Source: a virus. From it: a stretch of 64,000 nucleotides of DNA. Numbering within the stretch: position 1 is the first letter of the stretch; the number at the start of each line of letters is the position of its first letter. The notes below the pieces were generated by a model. The model was not told where the DNA came from. It did no database searches and was given only the letters and a program-made list of their open reading frames with translations. The stretch is from positions 1 through 64,000 of the IMG/VR virus record IMGVR_UViG_3300037264_001145, one strand, 5' to 3'. This document shows positions 7,359 through 14,283 of this stretch, in pieces. The position numbers were made by a program, and so were the translations under genes.

Positions 7359-7752
7359 AAAATACAATAGAAGACTAGTCATTGCAGTTGACCTAGATAA
7401 AACCATTGCAATATATGATCACTGGAAAGATATTTATCAGTTCGGCGAACCGTTACCCGGAGCGAAAGAGTTTCTAGAAGAACTACATAAGTTTGGAGAT
7501 ATAATAATCCACACCTGTCGTTGTTCTCCCACTGTTGTTTCTAAAAATACCGCTCCGTGGTTGTTGTCGAAAATCGTTGGTGATTGGATGGATACTCATG
7601 GCTTGGTTTATGATCAAATTTGGTATGAGTGTGGTAAGCCGAATGCAGATATTTTTATAGACGACAAAGGATATAGGGTTCCAGAGAATCCCAAGCCCGA
7701 AGATTATAAAACGGTCATAGAATTTGTAAAAGAAACTTTTGGAGTAGGATGA
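7351..7752 (+). CDS. HAD-like phosphatase, probable CTG start
   Basis: A frame of 133 residues encodes a compact HAD-superfamily protein: strand plus VDLDKT (motif I, with D14 and D16), a helix with PGAKEFLEEL, IIIHTCRC (motif II-like), and a C-terminal PNADIFIDDKGYR (acidic motif). In-frame ATG, GTG and TTG codons are absent before motif I, and a TAA lies just upstream. The best start is therefore the CTG at 7351, eight bases before the end of the ATPase gene, with AAAAGAG upstream. Starting at the first in-frame TTG (7561) would delete the active site. A ribosomal frameshift from the ATPase gene is the alternative. The substrate is unknown; small phage HAD proteins include nucleotidases and polynucleotide phosphatases. 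Confidence 0.75.
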   Translation: MNKKYNRRLVIAVDLDKTIAIYDHWKDIYQFGEPLPGAKEFLEELHKFGDIIIHTCRCSPTVVSKNTAPWLLSKIVGDWMDTHGLVYDQIWYECGKPNADIFIDDKGYRVPENPKPEDYKTVIEFVKETFGVG

Positions 7753-8279
7753 CGAAAGAAATTTGGAAAAATATTCCGGGTTATGAAAATTTATATCAAG
7801 TTTCTAATTTAGGCTTAATTAGAAGTTTGATTAGATGGAATGGAACAAATAATCGTATACTACAACAAACTTCAATAAAAGATGGTCGTTGGAAAGTTAT
7901 CTTATGTAAAAACAATAAAAAGAAAACATATAAAGTTCATCGACTTGTATTAGAAGCATTTATAGGGAAATGTCCTCTAGGTATGGAATGCAGACATTTA
8001 GATGGAGACCCCGGAAATAATGTATTAGAAAATTTATGTTGGGGTTCTCATTCAGATAATGAAAAAGATAAAGTAAGACACGGAACGAAGACATATCCTG
8101 CGTGGTTCGACAACATTGGATCAAAACATGGTATGTCAATATTAAAAGAAAAAGATATACCAGATATTAGAAATATGTTCAAAAATGGGTTTTCGTGTAT
8201 AGATATAGCTGAAAAATATAATGTTTCTAGAGGATGTATTTCTGGAATAGTATATAAAAGAAACTGGAGGCATATTTAA
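7749..8279 (+). CDS. HNH homing endonuclease with NUMOD4 domain
   Basis: The 176-residue product begins with a NUMOD4 motif (IWKNIPGYENLYQVSNLGLIRS). An HNH domain follows at residues 60-105 (HRLVLEAF...CRHLDGDPGNNVLENLCWG...N), and then a C-terminal helix-turn-helix (ILKEKDIPDIRNMF...ISGIVYKR). This is the layout of free-standing phage homing endonucleases, which copy themselves into related genomes. It overlaps both neighbours by 1-4 bases, so it sits precisely between the HAD and DUF4406 genes without breaking either. No intron ends are evident. Confidence 0.9.
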   Translation: MTKEIWKNIPGYENLYQVSNLGLIRSLIRWNGTNNRILQQTSIKDGRWKVILCKNNKKKTYKVHRLVLEAFIGKCPLGMECRHLDGDPGNNVLENLCWGSHSDNEKDKVRHGTKTYPAWFDNIGSKHGMSILKEKDIPDIRNMFKNGFSCIDIAEKYNVSRGCISGIVYKRNWRHI

Positions 8280-8761
8280 TGATATTGTTTATTTCATTAA
8301 TTTTATTTATTGCAACGATTGGGTATCTTTTATTTGAAAGTAATATGTTTAATATACAAAAATTATTTAAAAAACAACCACGATACGACTGGTATCTGGC
8401 CGGGCCAATGACTGGATATCCAGAACATAACCATCCAGCTTTTAAACTTGCCGCGAAGTTATTGAGAAACAGGGGATATACGGTTTGGAGTCCTGCGGAA
8501 GAAAACGACACCCATCTTACTTTTAATGTATGTATGAAAAAAGATTTAAATGCTGTTGTTAATTTATGTAGAGGGATTGTTTTATTGAATGGATGGAAGA
8601 GATCTCTAGGGGCTAATACAGAGACTCTTTCGGCTTATGTGTGCGGAAAGAGTATCAGAGAATTGGTGATCTTTGAGAACAAGGAGACGAAAGATGGTTA
8701 TGAGTTATCTTTTTGCGAGATTAATCCAGAACACTATTTACTTCCATACAATGTGTTTTAG
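8279..8761 (+). CDS. DUF4406 protein with N-terminal membrane anchor
   Basis: The 160-residue product has a hydrophobic span at residues 2-19, a short linker, and then a DUF4406 domain: YLAGPMTG at 39-46, HPAFKLAAKLLRNRGYTVWSP and a GIVLLNGWKRSLGANTE segment. DUF4406 resembles nucleoside 2-deoxyribosyltransferases, so a role in nucleotide metabolism is plausible. The membrane anchor is unusual for the family. It overlaps the HNH stop by one base and converges on the YiiX-like gene, sharing four bases at the 3' ends. Confidence 0.75.
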   Translation: MILFISLILFIATIGYLLFESNMFNIQKLFKKQPRYDWYLAGPMTGYPEHNHPAFKLAAKLLRNRGYTVWSPAEENDTHLTFNVCMKKDLNAVVNLCRGIVLLNGWKRSLGANTETLSAYVCGKSIRELVIFENKETKDGYELSFCEINPEHYLLPYNVF

Positions 8762-9342
8762 AATTTGCCTTTTCGGGAGTCCCAAACGACCGTAAAACTT
8801 TTGTCGTTAAAAATATCGTCGGCAATCACTATTTTTTTTCCGAGTCGTTCCTTGGTGCGAATTAGTCTAGGATAACAACAATAGACTAGTTCTGTGCAAC
8901 TCAATCTGTTCTTGTCGCTGAAATCAAAAAGAAAATCGTATTCCATGTTTATCATGGACTTAGCCAATGCGATTGCTCTTTCTACATGATCTTCGCTGGG
9001 TCGAAGTATCACCAGCGTATCTGTTCTCATGAAATTAATAATGTCTTCTATTATTACGCCATTTGAAACCGCATGTATTACTCTTTCTCTGGTTCCACCG
9101 AAATAGAAACCGGCGTGAGTCCAGAAACCAGGAATCAGCCATTTGTCCACATATTGTTCAGACCTAGATAAAAGAATGTCTCCTGGTTTTATTATTTTTG
9201 CAACCTGTCTATAGTGCTCACCCTTTAATTTGTATCCAGGAGCATTTAAAATAAGCCAAAATGGATGTTTTAAACCAAAGAACTTGAGATCACCAAGAAA
9301 TGTTATAAATTTAGACCATATAAGATATAATCGCGTTTTCAA
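8758..9342 (-). CDS. YiiX-like permuted papain-fold protein
   Basis: The 194-residue product matches the YiiX/NlpC-related permuted papain fold. It shows PGDILLSR near residue 53, WTHAGFY with the candidate catalytic His76, VIHAVSNGV near 88, YDFLFDF near 135 and SCTELVYCC with the candidate nucleophile Cys149. Relatives are amidases or acyl-transfer enzymes acting on peptides or lipids. The start must be the TTG at 9342 because a TGA lies immediately upstream in frame; an AAGGAG ten bases upstream supports it. It is the last gene of the leftward block. Possible roles are cell-wall or lipid attack or host takeover. Function is inferred. Confidence 0.8.
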   Translation of the reverse strand: MKTRLYLIWSKFITFLGDLKFFGLKHPFWLILNAPGYKLKGEHYRQVAKIIKPGDILLSRSEQYVDKWLIPGFWTHAGFYFGGTRERVIHAVSNGVIIEDIINFMRTDTLVILRPSEDHVERAIALAKSMINMEYDFLFDFSDKNRLSCTELVYCCYPRLIRTKERLGKKIVIADDIFNDKSFTVVWDSRKGKF

Positions 9343-9356
9343 TCATCATCAACTCC

Positions 9357-9677
9357 TTATTGACGTTTATACACCTTTTTCTTAATTTTTTCAATGATCA
9401 TATAATTATATGCAGAATAAAGTTCGTTTAAATCTTCGTCACACATCTCGTCTGGTAGTTCGTACTCGTCTTTAGACCAATCTAACGACGGTTCAAACTC
9501 TATAATTTTAGCTTTTATTAGATCAATTTCTCCCATTGGATTAAAAAGATTAAAATCAAATGGGGGTATCGTGTTTTTATTGGTCTTAGAGCATTCAAGA
9601 AATACTCTTTGAATAGAAGAGAATGGAACCAATTGTTTCCATCTATACAAGAGAAATTTTATTGTGTCTTTTTGCAC
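9357..9677 (-). CDS. Hypothetical protein, 106 residues
   Basis: The product starts at a GTG (9677), two bases after the upstream gene's stop, without a strong ribosome site, so translation is probably coupled. It is helical, with an acidic C-terminal half (SLDWSKDEYELPDEMCDEDLNELY) and a basic tail. Its weak internal similarity of layout to the helical gene at 11354-11706 (both contain a D-W-x-x-(D/E)-Y-E-L/L-E-L segment) suggests a distant paralogue. No family is recognised. Confidence 0.6.
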   Translation of the reverse strand: MQKDTIKFLLYRWKQLVPFSSIQRVFLECSKTNKNTIPPFDFNLFNPMGEIDLIKAKIIEFEPSLDWSKDEYELPDEMCDEDLNELYSAYNYMIIEKIKKKVYKRQ

Positions 9678-9679
9678 GC

Positions 9680-9958
9680 TTATTTTTTCATCGCAGCTAC
9701 GACTTCGGAAGCACAGTCACAGGCTACCTCGATAATACTTTCCTGGAACCTGTTCATAATATCCAAGCTATATCTTCTTCTTAGATAAAATTGTTTATCG
9801 GCAACAATTTTGTCTGATACTATTTTAATGTGTAAAAAATATGCTTCGAATTTTGTTTCTATTACCCACGTTTTTGGTATAGAAACCCAGAAAAAATGTA
9901 GAAACGTCTGTACTATTGCGGGGTATTTTTTTTCTTTTTCCACATCGGTCTTATACAC
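9680..9958 (-). CDS. Hypothetical protein, 92 residues
   Basis: The product starts at GTG 9958, four bases after the MazG stop. It is aromatic-rich in its first half (TFLHFFWVSIPKTW) and ends in a helix with a Cys pair. No family is recognised. The start codon lies within ATGTGTATAAG, which matches the late promoter-like element; at this place it may be chance. Confidence 0.55.
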   Translation of the reverse strand: MYKTDVEKEKKYPAIVQTFLHFFWVSIPKTWVIETKFEAYFLHIKIVSDKIVADKQFYLRRRYSLDIMNRFQESIIEVACDCASEVVAAMKK

Positions 9959-9962
9959 ATTT

Positions 9963-10496
9963 TTAACGGCTATCGCCGTCCCCTTTTATTACGCCTCTTT
10001 CTTTTCTACTTTTGAGTTTTTCAGTATTCTTGTCCATAACTTCTTCTATCGACGACCCACATATCTTACAGATCAATTTTATGCACGCAACAAGGGAATT
10101 AGATGGTTCGGTCAGACAACTCAATAGAACCGTATTTTTGGAAACACAGAACATAGCTATGTCGCTGATAGCACAGTTCATAGCAACCAATATGTTTAAC
10201 GATGACGAGGCTTGTTCTATAAACAACTGTTTCTCTTCATACTCTCTTTCAAAATCTATTTTTCCTTCCGAATATATTTGAAACAAATACCACATTAAAT
10301 CACCAAGTTCCCCGACAAGACCATCTCTTCTTTCTGTAGTCATAACACCATTGCTGTCTCGCAGGACTTTCTTAAACTTCTCACATATTTCTCCGAACTC
10401 TCCCATTAAGCCCATAAGTGGATATTCAATAGATTTGCCTAAGTTCGGATAACTTGCAGTTGTTCTACTTGCAACTTGGTATTCTTTAAAATTCAT
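9963..10496 (-). CDS. mazG: MazG-like nucleotide pyrophosphohydrolase
   Basis: The 177-residue product has MazG signatures: GLMGEFGEICEKFKK near residue 28 (metal-binding Glu residues), RRDGLVGELGDLMWYL near 56, and the C-terminal EVMDKNTEKLKSRKERGVIKGDGDSR ending typical of the family. MazG-type all-alpha NTP pyrophosphatases hydrolyse non-canonical or signalling nucleotides; phage versions may alter (p)ppGpp or dNTP pools. A middle segment of about 60 residues is longer than in minimal MazG proteins. An AAAGGA site precedes ATG 10496. It is part of the leftward operon. Confidence 0.85.
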   Translation of the reverse strand: MNFKEYQVASRTTASYPNLGKSIEYPLMGLMGEFGEICEKFKKVLRDSNGVMTTERRDGLVGELGDLMWYLFQIYSEGKIDFEREYEEKQLFIEQASSSLNILVAMNCAISDIAMFCVSKNTVLLSCLTEPSNSLVACIKLICKICGSSIEEVMDKNTEKLKSRKERGVIKGDGDSR

Positions 10497-10509
10497 TTAT
10501 TTCCTTTCA

Positions 10510-11127
10510 TTATTCTTTAACATAAAAGTTTATATCTTGTAGGAGTTCGTCCGCCAGCCCAACATCTATTGTTTCTTGTGGTGAATATATTTTGTCAATA
10601 GTACATAATTTTTCAATTTGTTTTATGGTAATTTTTGGATCTTTCTTTCCCATCTTATCTTGATATATTTCATACATCCTCTTTCTGTCTAATTTAGATT
10701 GTTCCGCTTGCGTCTCTACGTTCCTGGTATGGTCAGAAAGCTCTGTTGTTCCATCGTGAATCAGAAAAATACAACTAGGAGATATAACCCTTAAATCAGC
10801 GGCTTGTAGAATTACAGAACCAGCACTACAACAATATCCAACAGCAACTATTGTTATATGACACCTAGAAGACTTTATTATATCGTATATTGCGAGACTG
10901 TGATACCAATCTCCACCCATATTGTTCATTATTATAACCATTGGTTTTTCTGATACTGTATTGAGATATGTGATTCCTTTTATAGCCTTTTCTGTCATAG
11001 AGTAATCTACGCCGGATTCAGACCCGTCTAAATCTTCTCTCGTAGAACCCATGTAAATTATTCTTTTAGGGGAAAATATCCCATGGTCAAAGTAACGGTC
11101 TATGTCCTCGCGGGAATATCTACTCAT
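10510..11127 (-). CDS. ClpP-like serine protease
   Basis: The 205-residue product has the ClpP/crotonase-like fold signature: MVIIMNNMGGDWYHSLAIYDII (oxyanion-loop Gly-Gly), VGYCCSAGSVILQAA with catalytic Ser101 in the place of the usual A-A-S-M, and SCIFLIHDG with His124. A third catalytic Asp should lie near residues 175-180. Length matches ClpP (about 200). In phages ClpP-fold enzymes may be head proteases, but this gene is far from the capsid genes and sits with MazG and a methyltransferase, so an early regulatory or proteolytic role is as likely. It overlaps the upstream RING-like gene by one base. Confidence 0.85.
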   Translation of the reverse strand: MSRYSREDIDRYFDHGIFSPKRIIYMGSTREDLDGSESGVDYSMTEKAIKGITYLNTVSEKPMVIIMNNMGGDWYHSLAIYDIIKSSRCHITIVAVGYCCSAGSVILQAADLRVISPSCIFLIHDGTTELSDHTRNVETQAEQSKLDRKRMYEIYQDKMGKKDPKITIKQIEKLCTIDKIYSPQETIDVGLADELLQDINFYVKE

Positions 11128-11360
11128 TATAAATTCTCATAATGAAAAACTTTCATTTTTTCTGAAATATCGCAATAGCGGCATTTTTTGTTTTTTTTAT
11201 TGTTTTGGCAAAACGGACAAAGAGATTTTATTGGACTTGAATGAACATATATGGTAAGAATTCTATACACGCATTTTTTGCAAATATGTACGCAGGACAA
11301 GAGGCTTACTCTTTTTGTTCCGTTGTTAATTTCATCACCACAGATAGAACAATCTAGCAT
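11127..11360 (-). CDS. Small RING-like zinc protein
   Basis: The 77-residue product has cysteines and a histidine in the order C4-x2-C7-x15-C23-x-H25-x-C27-x2-C30-x17-C48-x2-C51. This is close to the eukaryotic C3HC4 RING cross-brace except for one residue fewer between H25 and C27. A further CxxC (C60, C63) follows. Two or three zinc sites are likely. It overlaps both neighbours (TAATG with the ClpP-like gene), so the protease and zinc protein are co-translated. A RING fold is inferred from spacing only; a double zinc ribbon is the alternative. Confidence 0.7.
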   Translation of the reverse strand: MLDCSICGDEINNGTKRVSLLSCVHICKKCVYRILTIYVHSSPIKSLCPFCQNNKKNKKCRYCDISEKMKVFHYENL

Positions 11361-11706
11361 TTTACTCTTTCTACATATTCAGATAACTTGTCTATAACTA
11401 GATTATAGTGGCTATTGTAAAGTTCCAAATAATCTTCTGTTATCCAATCAAAATCGAGTACGGACGGTTCACTTAGTATCAAAGACTGGAGTTCTGGCAT
11501 TAACTTGAGCAATTCTTGTTGAATTGAATGTTGAACTTTCGTTGTCGGATAATCAAAAATAACAAGTTTTCCTTCAAACTTCACTCTCTTTTTTAGTCCA
11601 CCCTTGGCGCGAGCAGCCTTTACCATAGAATTTTTGGCATTGATCCTTAGAACAGTTCTCCATTGTTCCAATAATTTTGCAACAAGTCCAAACAAACTTT
11701 TATCCA
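11354..11706 (-). CDS. Hypothetical helical protein, 117 residues
   Basis: I chose ATG 11706, with GGAG about ten bases upstream and overlap with the preceding stop, over a TTG at 11728. The product is helical, with a basic patch (KAARAKGGLKKRVKF) in the first half and an acidic, aromatic second half. No family is recognised. It is coupled to the RING-like gene by a seven-base overlap. Confidence 0.6.
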
Positions 11707-11912
11707 TTAAAATCAGTCTCCGAATCAAACTTGGTTTCCCATTCTTTCCATGCTAGAAAATTTTCTTCGCCCCTTTTCCCTATATGTCCTTCACATGCAT
11801 CTGCACCTATCATGGGGCCGCAAATTAATCTACCATGGGGACACAAAAATTTTTCCTGTTCTTTCAACTTTCTATTCCATCTTTTCCATCTTTTCCACAA
11901 TTTTTTTAACAT
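11700..11912 (-). CDS. Small Trp/Lys-rich protein with Cys residues
   Basis: The 70-residue product starts MLKKLWKRWKRWNRKLKEQE, an extremely basic and Trp-rich amphipathic helix. A segment with three Cys (CPHGRLICGP...DACEGHIGK) follows, and then an acidic tail. An AAGGA lies 13 bases upstream of ATG 11912. Overlap with the next gene supports it. The N-terminal helix could bind membranes or nucleic acids. No family is recognised. Confidence 0.55.
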   Translation of the reverse strand: MLKKLWKRWKRWNRKLKEQEKFLCPHGRLICGPMIGADACEGHIGKRGEENFLAWKEWETKFDSETDFNG

Positions 11913-11926
11913 GTTTTTATAATTCC

Positions 11927-12421
11927 TTATATATAATACTCTATAGGGTCTTTTAACATATGAATTCTTTGATGTTCTGGTTTGGACAATAATTGTAAAT
12001 TGTTTATATTATCATTTAATTGATTGTGATCTATATGATGAACTACGAATCCTTTTGGTATAGAACCATTAAATTTTTTCCATATAAAAATAGCCAATGC
12101 CTCCCACTTATTTTTGGTTATCTTTATGTAAGATCTGGGTTTATTTTCTCTTTTGGGATTTCTTATTCTAATTGTTCCTATCTGCAATTTTTTACCAGAT
12201 GAAATTCCTTTTTTAAATTCTGTTTGTGGGCTTGGTCTAAAATCTTTTACACCAGAATTCCATGGATTAGAATTTTTTGGAAATGGATTTGTGGGTTTTA
12301 ACCCTTTTCTAAATTTATTATTAATCATTCTTTGTTTACGCCACAAAGTAAGACATTTATATGAACAAAATTTATTTTTGCCGCTTGAAACATTACATTG
12401 TTCACAATAATTAATTTTCAA
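11927..12421 (-). CDS. HNH endonuclease (HNH_3 type)
   Basis: The 164-residue product opens with a zinc knuckle (YCEQC...FCSYKC), continues through a basic linker and ends in an HNH motif (HHIDHNQLNDNINNLQLLSKPEHQRIH) at about residues 125-155. This is the layout of free-standing HNH homing endonucleases. The zinc knuckle is only included if the TTG at 12421 is the start. That start overlaps the methyltransferase stop by 11 bases, so translation is likely coupled. It interrupts the leftward operon without breaking its neighbours. Confidence 0.85.
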   Translation of the reverse strand: MKINYCEQCNVSSGKNKFCSYKCLTLWRKQRMINNKFRKGLKPTNPFPKNSNPWNSGVKDFRPSPQTEFKKGISSGKKLQIGTIRIRNPKRENKPRSYIKITKNKWEALAIFIWKKFNGSIPKGFVVHHIDHNQLNDNINNLQLLSKPEHQRIHMLKDPIEYYI

Positions 12422-13127
12422 TTTGTAATTCTTCTTTAATTTTTTGAATATAAAAATCGCTTATGTCTATTCCTATACAATTCCTTGAATGTTTTTGACA
12501 CATCCTTGGAGTGACACCAGTTCCAACAAAGGGGTCTAACACCGTTTCTCCAGGTTGACTATGCCCAAGTATAATTCTTTCTATAAGAGCTTCGGGGTGT
12601 TGGGTTGGGTGCCATTTTCTTCTTTCCTTGAATGTCCCACACACCCTACTAAACTCCCACATATTATCTGGCAGTTTTCCTAATGGATTAGCCCTCTTGT
12701 CCTTATATTTAATTATACGATCTGACGGCACTCTTATTTTGTCGTCGTAAATAATGTCTTTGTTCAACCAATATATCGGACGCATAGACGGAGTATATCG
12801 TTTTTTATGTGCTTGACCGAAAGTATAGTGCCACTGTAATCTTTGTATCAGCGGTATGTTGTTGTGATAAACAATATCTTCCACATGTCTCGTCCATCTA
12901 CTTGCGAAACTGATAAAAACAGGACCATCGGTTATGTAACAGGCGGAACGCAACCAATCGGCCAATAAACCCACGTATTGCTCGTCAGGCAAGTCGTCAT
13001 CATAGTTCTCGTACTTTCTTTTTTCGTTATCGGGAGGGTCCATAATACATAGGGTTATTCTGTTTGGACCGAATTGTTGATAATCAAAAACTATTTTTTC
13101 AAACTGTCCTTTAATTAATGTTATAAT
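12411..13127 (-). CDS. DNA amino-methyltransferase, atypical start
   Basis: The frame encodes a class beta N6-adenine or N4-cytosine methyltransferase: catalytic motif IV as DPPD preceded by the ITLCIM strand, the late VWEF/HPTQHPE region, and the AdoMet-binding LDPFVGTG with NCIGIDIS near the end. The first in-frame ATG (13043) falls directly on motif IV and removes the preceding strand, so the true start should be upstream. There the frame has no ATG, GTG or TTG before a TAA. The best candidate is an ATT at 13127, seven bases after AGGA, giving 238 residues with a family-like N-terminus. A -1 frameshift from the upstream gene at an A-run is the alternative. It probably protects phage DNA or alters host marks. 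Confidence 0.8.
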   Translation of the reverse strand: MITLIKGQFEKIVFDYQQFGPNRITLCIMDPPDNEKRKYENYDDDLPDEQYVGLLADWLRSACYITDGPVFISFASRWTRHVEDIVYHNNIPLIQRLQWHYTFGQAHKKRYTPSMRPIYWLNKDIIYDDKIRVPSDRIIKYKDKRANPLGKLPDNMWEFSRVCGTFKERRKWHPTQHPEALIERIILGHSQPGETVLDPFVGTGVTPRMCQKHSRNCIGIDISDFYIQKIKEELQIEN

Positions 13128-13504
13128 ATAATTTTCCTTTTTTTAGACGGAGGTAGCTCTGGAGGTTGATCCCCATCTTTATTTTTTAATCTTTCTTGAA
13201 AATAATTGAAAACCTGTGGCGATGTTTTGGTGTGGGCTATACCATCTGAATCTAATGATGTTCTTTTATTACTTGCCCAACGCATATGATCCTCGAATTC
13301 TTGTGGTATAATTCCATTTTGTAACAAATATTCAAAGTTTTTCTTTGCTTTTTCAGCTATTGCTTTATTTTTATAATTGCCAACAACGTGTGATTTTTCA
13401 ATATAACAGCCATTATTTCCGCTTCTAGTCGTTGCTATTACAGAATAAGGCTGTATATACGGCAAAGTATTTTTAACTACTGTGATCTCAAAAAATGGAG
13501 TCAT
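13121..13504 (-). CDS. Hypothetical protein at head of leftward block
   Basis: The 127-residue product starts at ATG 13504 and has a beta-rich N-terminal half (FFEITVVKNTLPYIQPYSVIATTRSG), a helix (AIAEKAKKNFEYLL) and a polar, Pro- and Lys-rich tail. No family is recognised. A perfect TATAAT lies only seven bases upstream of the ATG with no ribosome site, suggesting a leaderless transcript. Its end overlaps the methyltransferase by seven bases at an A-rich run (AAAAAAAGG), a possible frameshift site. Confidence 0.6.
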   Translation of the reverse strand: MTPFFEITVVKNTLPYIQPYSVIATTRSGNNGCYIEKSHVVGNYKNKAIAEKAKKNFEYLLQNGIIPQEFEDHMRWASNKRTSLDSDGIAHTKTSPQVFNYFQERLKNKDGDQPPELPPSKKRKIIL

Positions 13505-13511
13505 ACACTAT

Positions 13512-13517
13512 ATTATA
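13512..13517 (-). promoter_or_regulatory. Promoter -10 box for the leftward block
   Basis: On the minus strand TATAAT lies seven bases before ATG 13504. A TTGTCA is present 21 bases further upstream, which is longer than the usual 17-base spacing. This is the divergent gap between the leftward and rightward blocks, where promoters are expected. Confidence 0.5.
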
Positions 13518-13580
13518 CAAGTTTTTTTGTTTTTTTTGTGACAAAATCTTAAAAATCACCTATTATATATTATGGGACTT

Positions 13581-13590
13581 GGTGTATAAC
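13581..13590 (+). promoter_or_regulatory. Late promoter-like GGTGTATAAC
   Basis: GGTGTATAAC ends five bases before ATG 13596. It is a variant of the TTGTGTATAAA element found before many structural genes. It would start the rightward late block, including the sigma factor. Confidence 0.5.
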
Positions 13591-13595
13591 TTTAT

Positions 13596-13814
13596 ATGAC
13601 GAAATTGAAATGTAATTTAATTGTCAAAGAAACGCAATCAGCTAGCGCCAAGGTCTTGGTCGATTTAACAGATAAAAAGAACGAAGACTTTAATGTAGAG
13701 GCAATTTTTGACGAGGCGCTAGGCAATGAAAGTATATCTGATCCCACCGTCCCTACTGGAACAAGCGAAGCCGATAATCCACAAGATAGCCAAGTCAAGA
13801 AAGAACAAACATAA
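13596..13814 (+). CDS. Small acidic protein overlapping the sigma gene
   Basis: The 72-residue product starts right after a promoter-like element and overlaps the first 89 bases of the sigma-factor gene in another frame. It has a beta-like first half (LKCNLIVKETQSASAKVLVDL) and an acidic, Pro/Ser/Thr-rich disordered tail. No ribosome site is seen, so a leaderless start is possible. It may be a real overlapping gene or a leader that tunes sigma translation. No family is recognised. Confidence 0.5.
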   Translation: MTKLKCNLIVKETQSASAKVLVDLTDKKNEDFNVEAIFDEALGNESISDPTVPTGTSEADNPQDSQVKKEQT

Positions 13815-14283
13815 GTTCGCGTATTTTGATCCGTCAGACATGTACCAGGAAATATATCTACTTTGCCTTGATGCTCTTGGAAGATATGATTCTTCGTGTG
13901 GAAAATTAGAAAATTATTTAAATTCTCATGTTACCAATAGACTCAAAAATTTAAAAAGGGACAAATATTTTAGACCAGAAAAAAAGATCGAGGATCAACC
14001 TTTGGTTCAAACAAGAATAAATCTAGTTAACGCCATTTCAATAGATAATATTAGCGTATCAGACAAAACCAAATTCTTGTCTTCGTCTTCGGCAGAAGAT
14101 GATCCGTCACTTGTTATCGAAACAAAAGATTTAGAAAAATTTCTTATAGATCACATGCCGCTTCATTTGACACAACATTTTACAGATCTTTTGGCTGGAA
14201 AAAAAATAAACAAAAATATATTGGAAGAAATTAGATCTTGTGTGTCTTTAATCTTAAAAAGTATGGATGAGAAAAATGGCTAA
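13726..14283 (+). CDS. T4 gp55-like late sigma factor
   Basis: The 185-residue product contains a sigma region 2-like segment at about residues 37-85: DPSDMYQEIYLLCLDALGRYD, then GKLENYLNSHVTNRLKNLKRDKYF. This is the -10 recognition and core-binding helix pair of sigma-70 proteins. No region 4 is evident. Length and reduced layout match T4 gp55, which directs host RNA polymerase to TATAAATA late promoters without a -35 box. Its place directly ahead of the terminase genes and the recurring TGTATAAA element support this. The start at ATG 13726 has GAGG nearby; the overlap with the 13596 frame is unusual. Confidence 0.8.
   Translation: MKVYLIPPSLLEQAKPIIHKIAKSRKNKHKFAYFDPSDMYQEIYLLCLDALGRYDSSCGKLENYLNSHVTNRLKNLKRDKYFRPEKKIEDQPLVQTRINLVNAISIDNISVSDKTKFLSSSSAEDDPSLVIETKDLEKFLIDHMPLHLTQHFTDLLAGKKINKNILEEIRSCVSLILKSMDEKNG

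Noticed and set aside
7749-8279. Group I intron around the HNH gene
   Set aside because: Neighbouring genes are complete and different, with overlapping starts and stops; there is no space for intron core sequences.
9940-9975. Late promoter inside the start of the 9680-9958 gene
   Set aside because: GTGTATAAG coincides with the start codon and codons 2-3 in a leftward early block, so it is probably chance; noted only in the gene entry.
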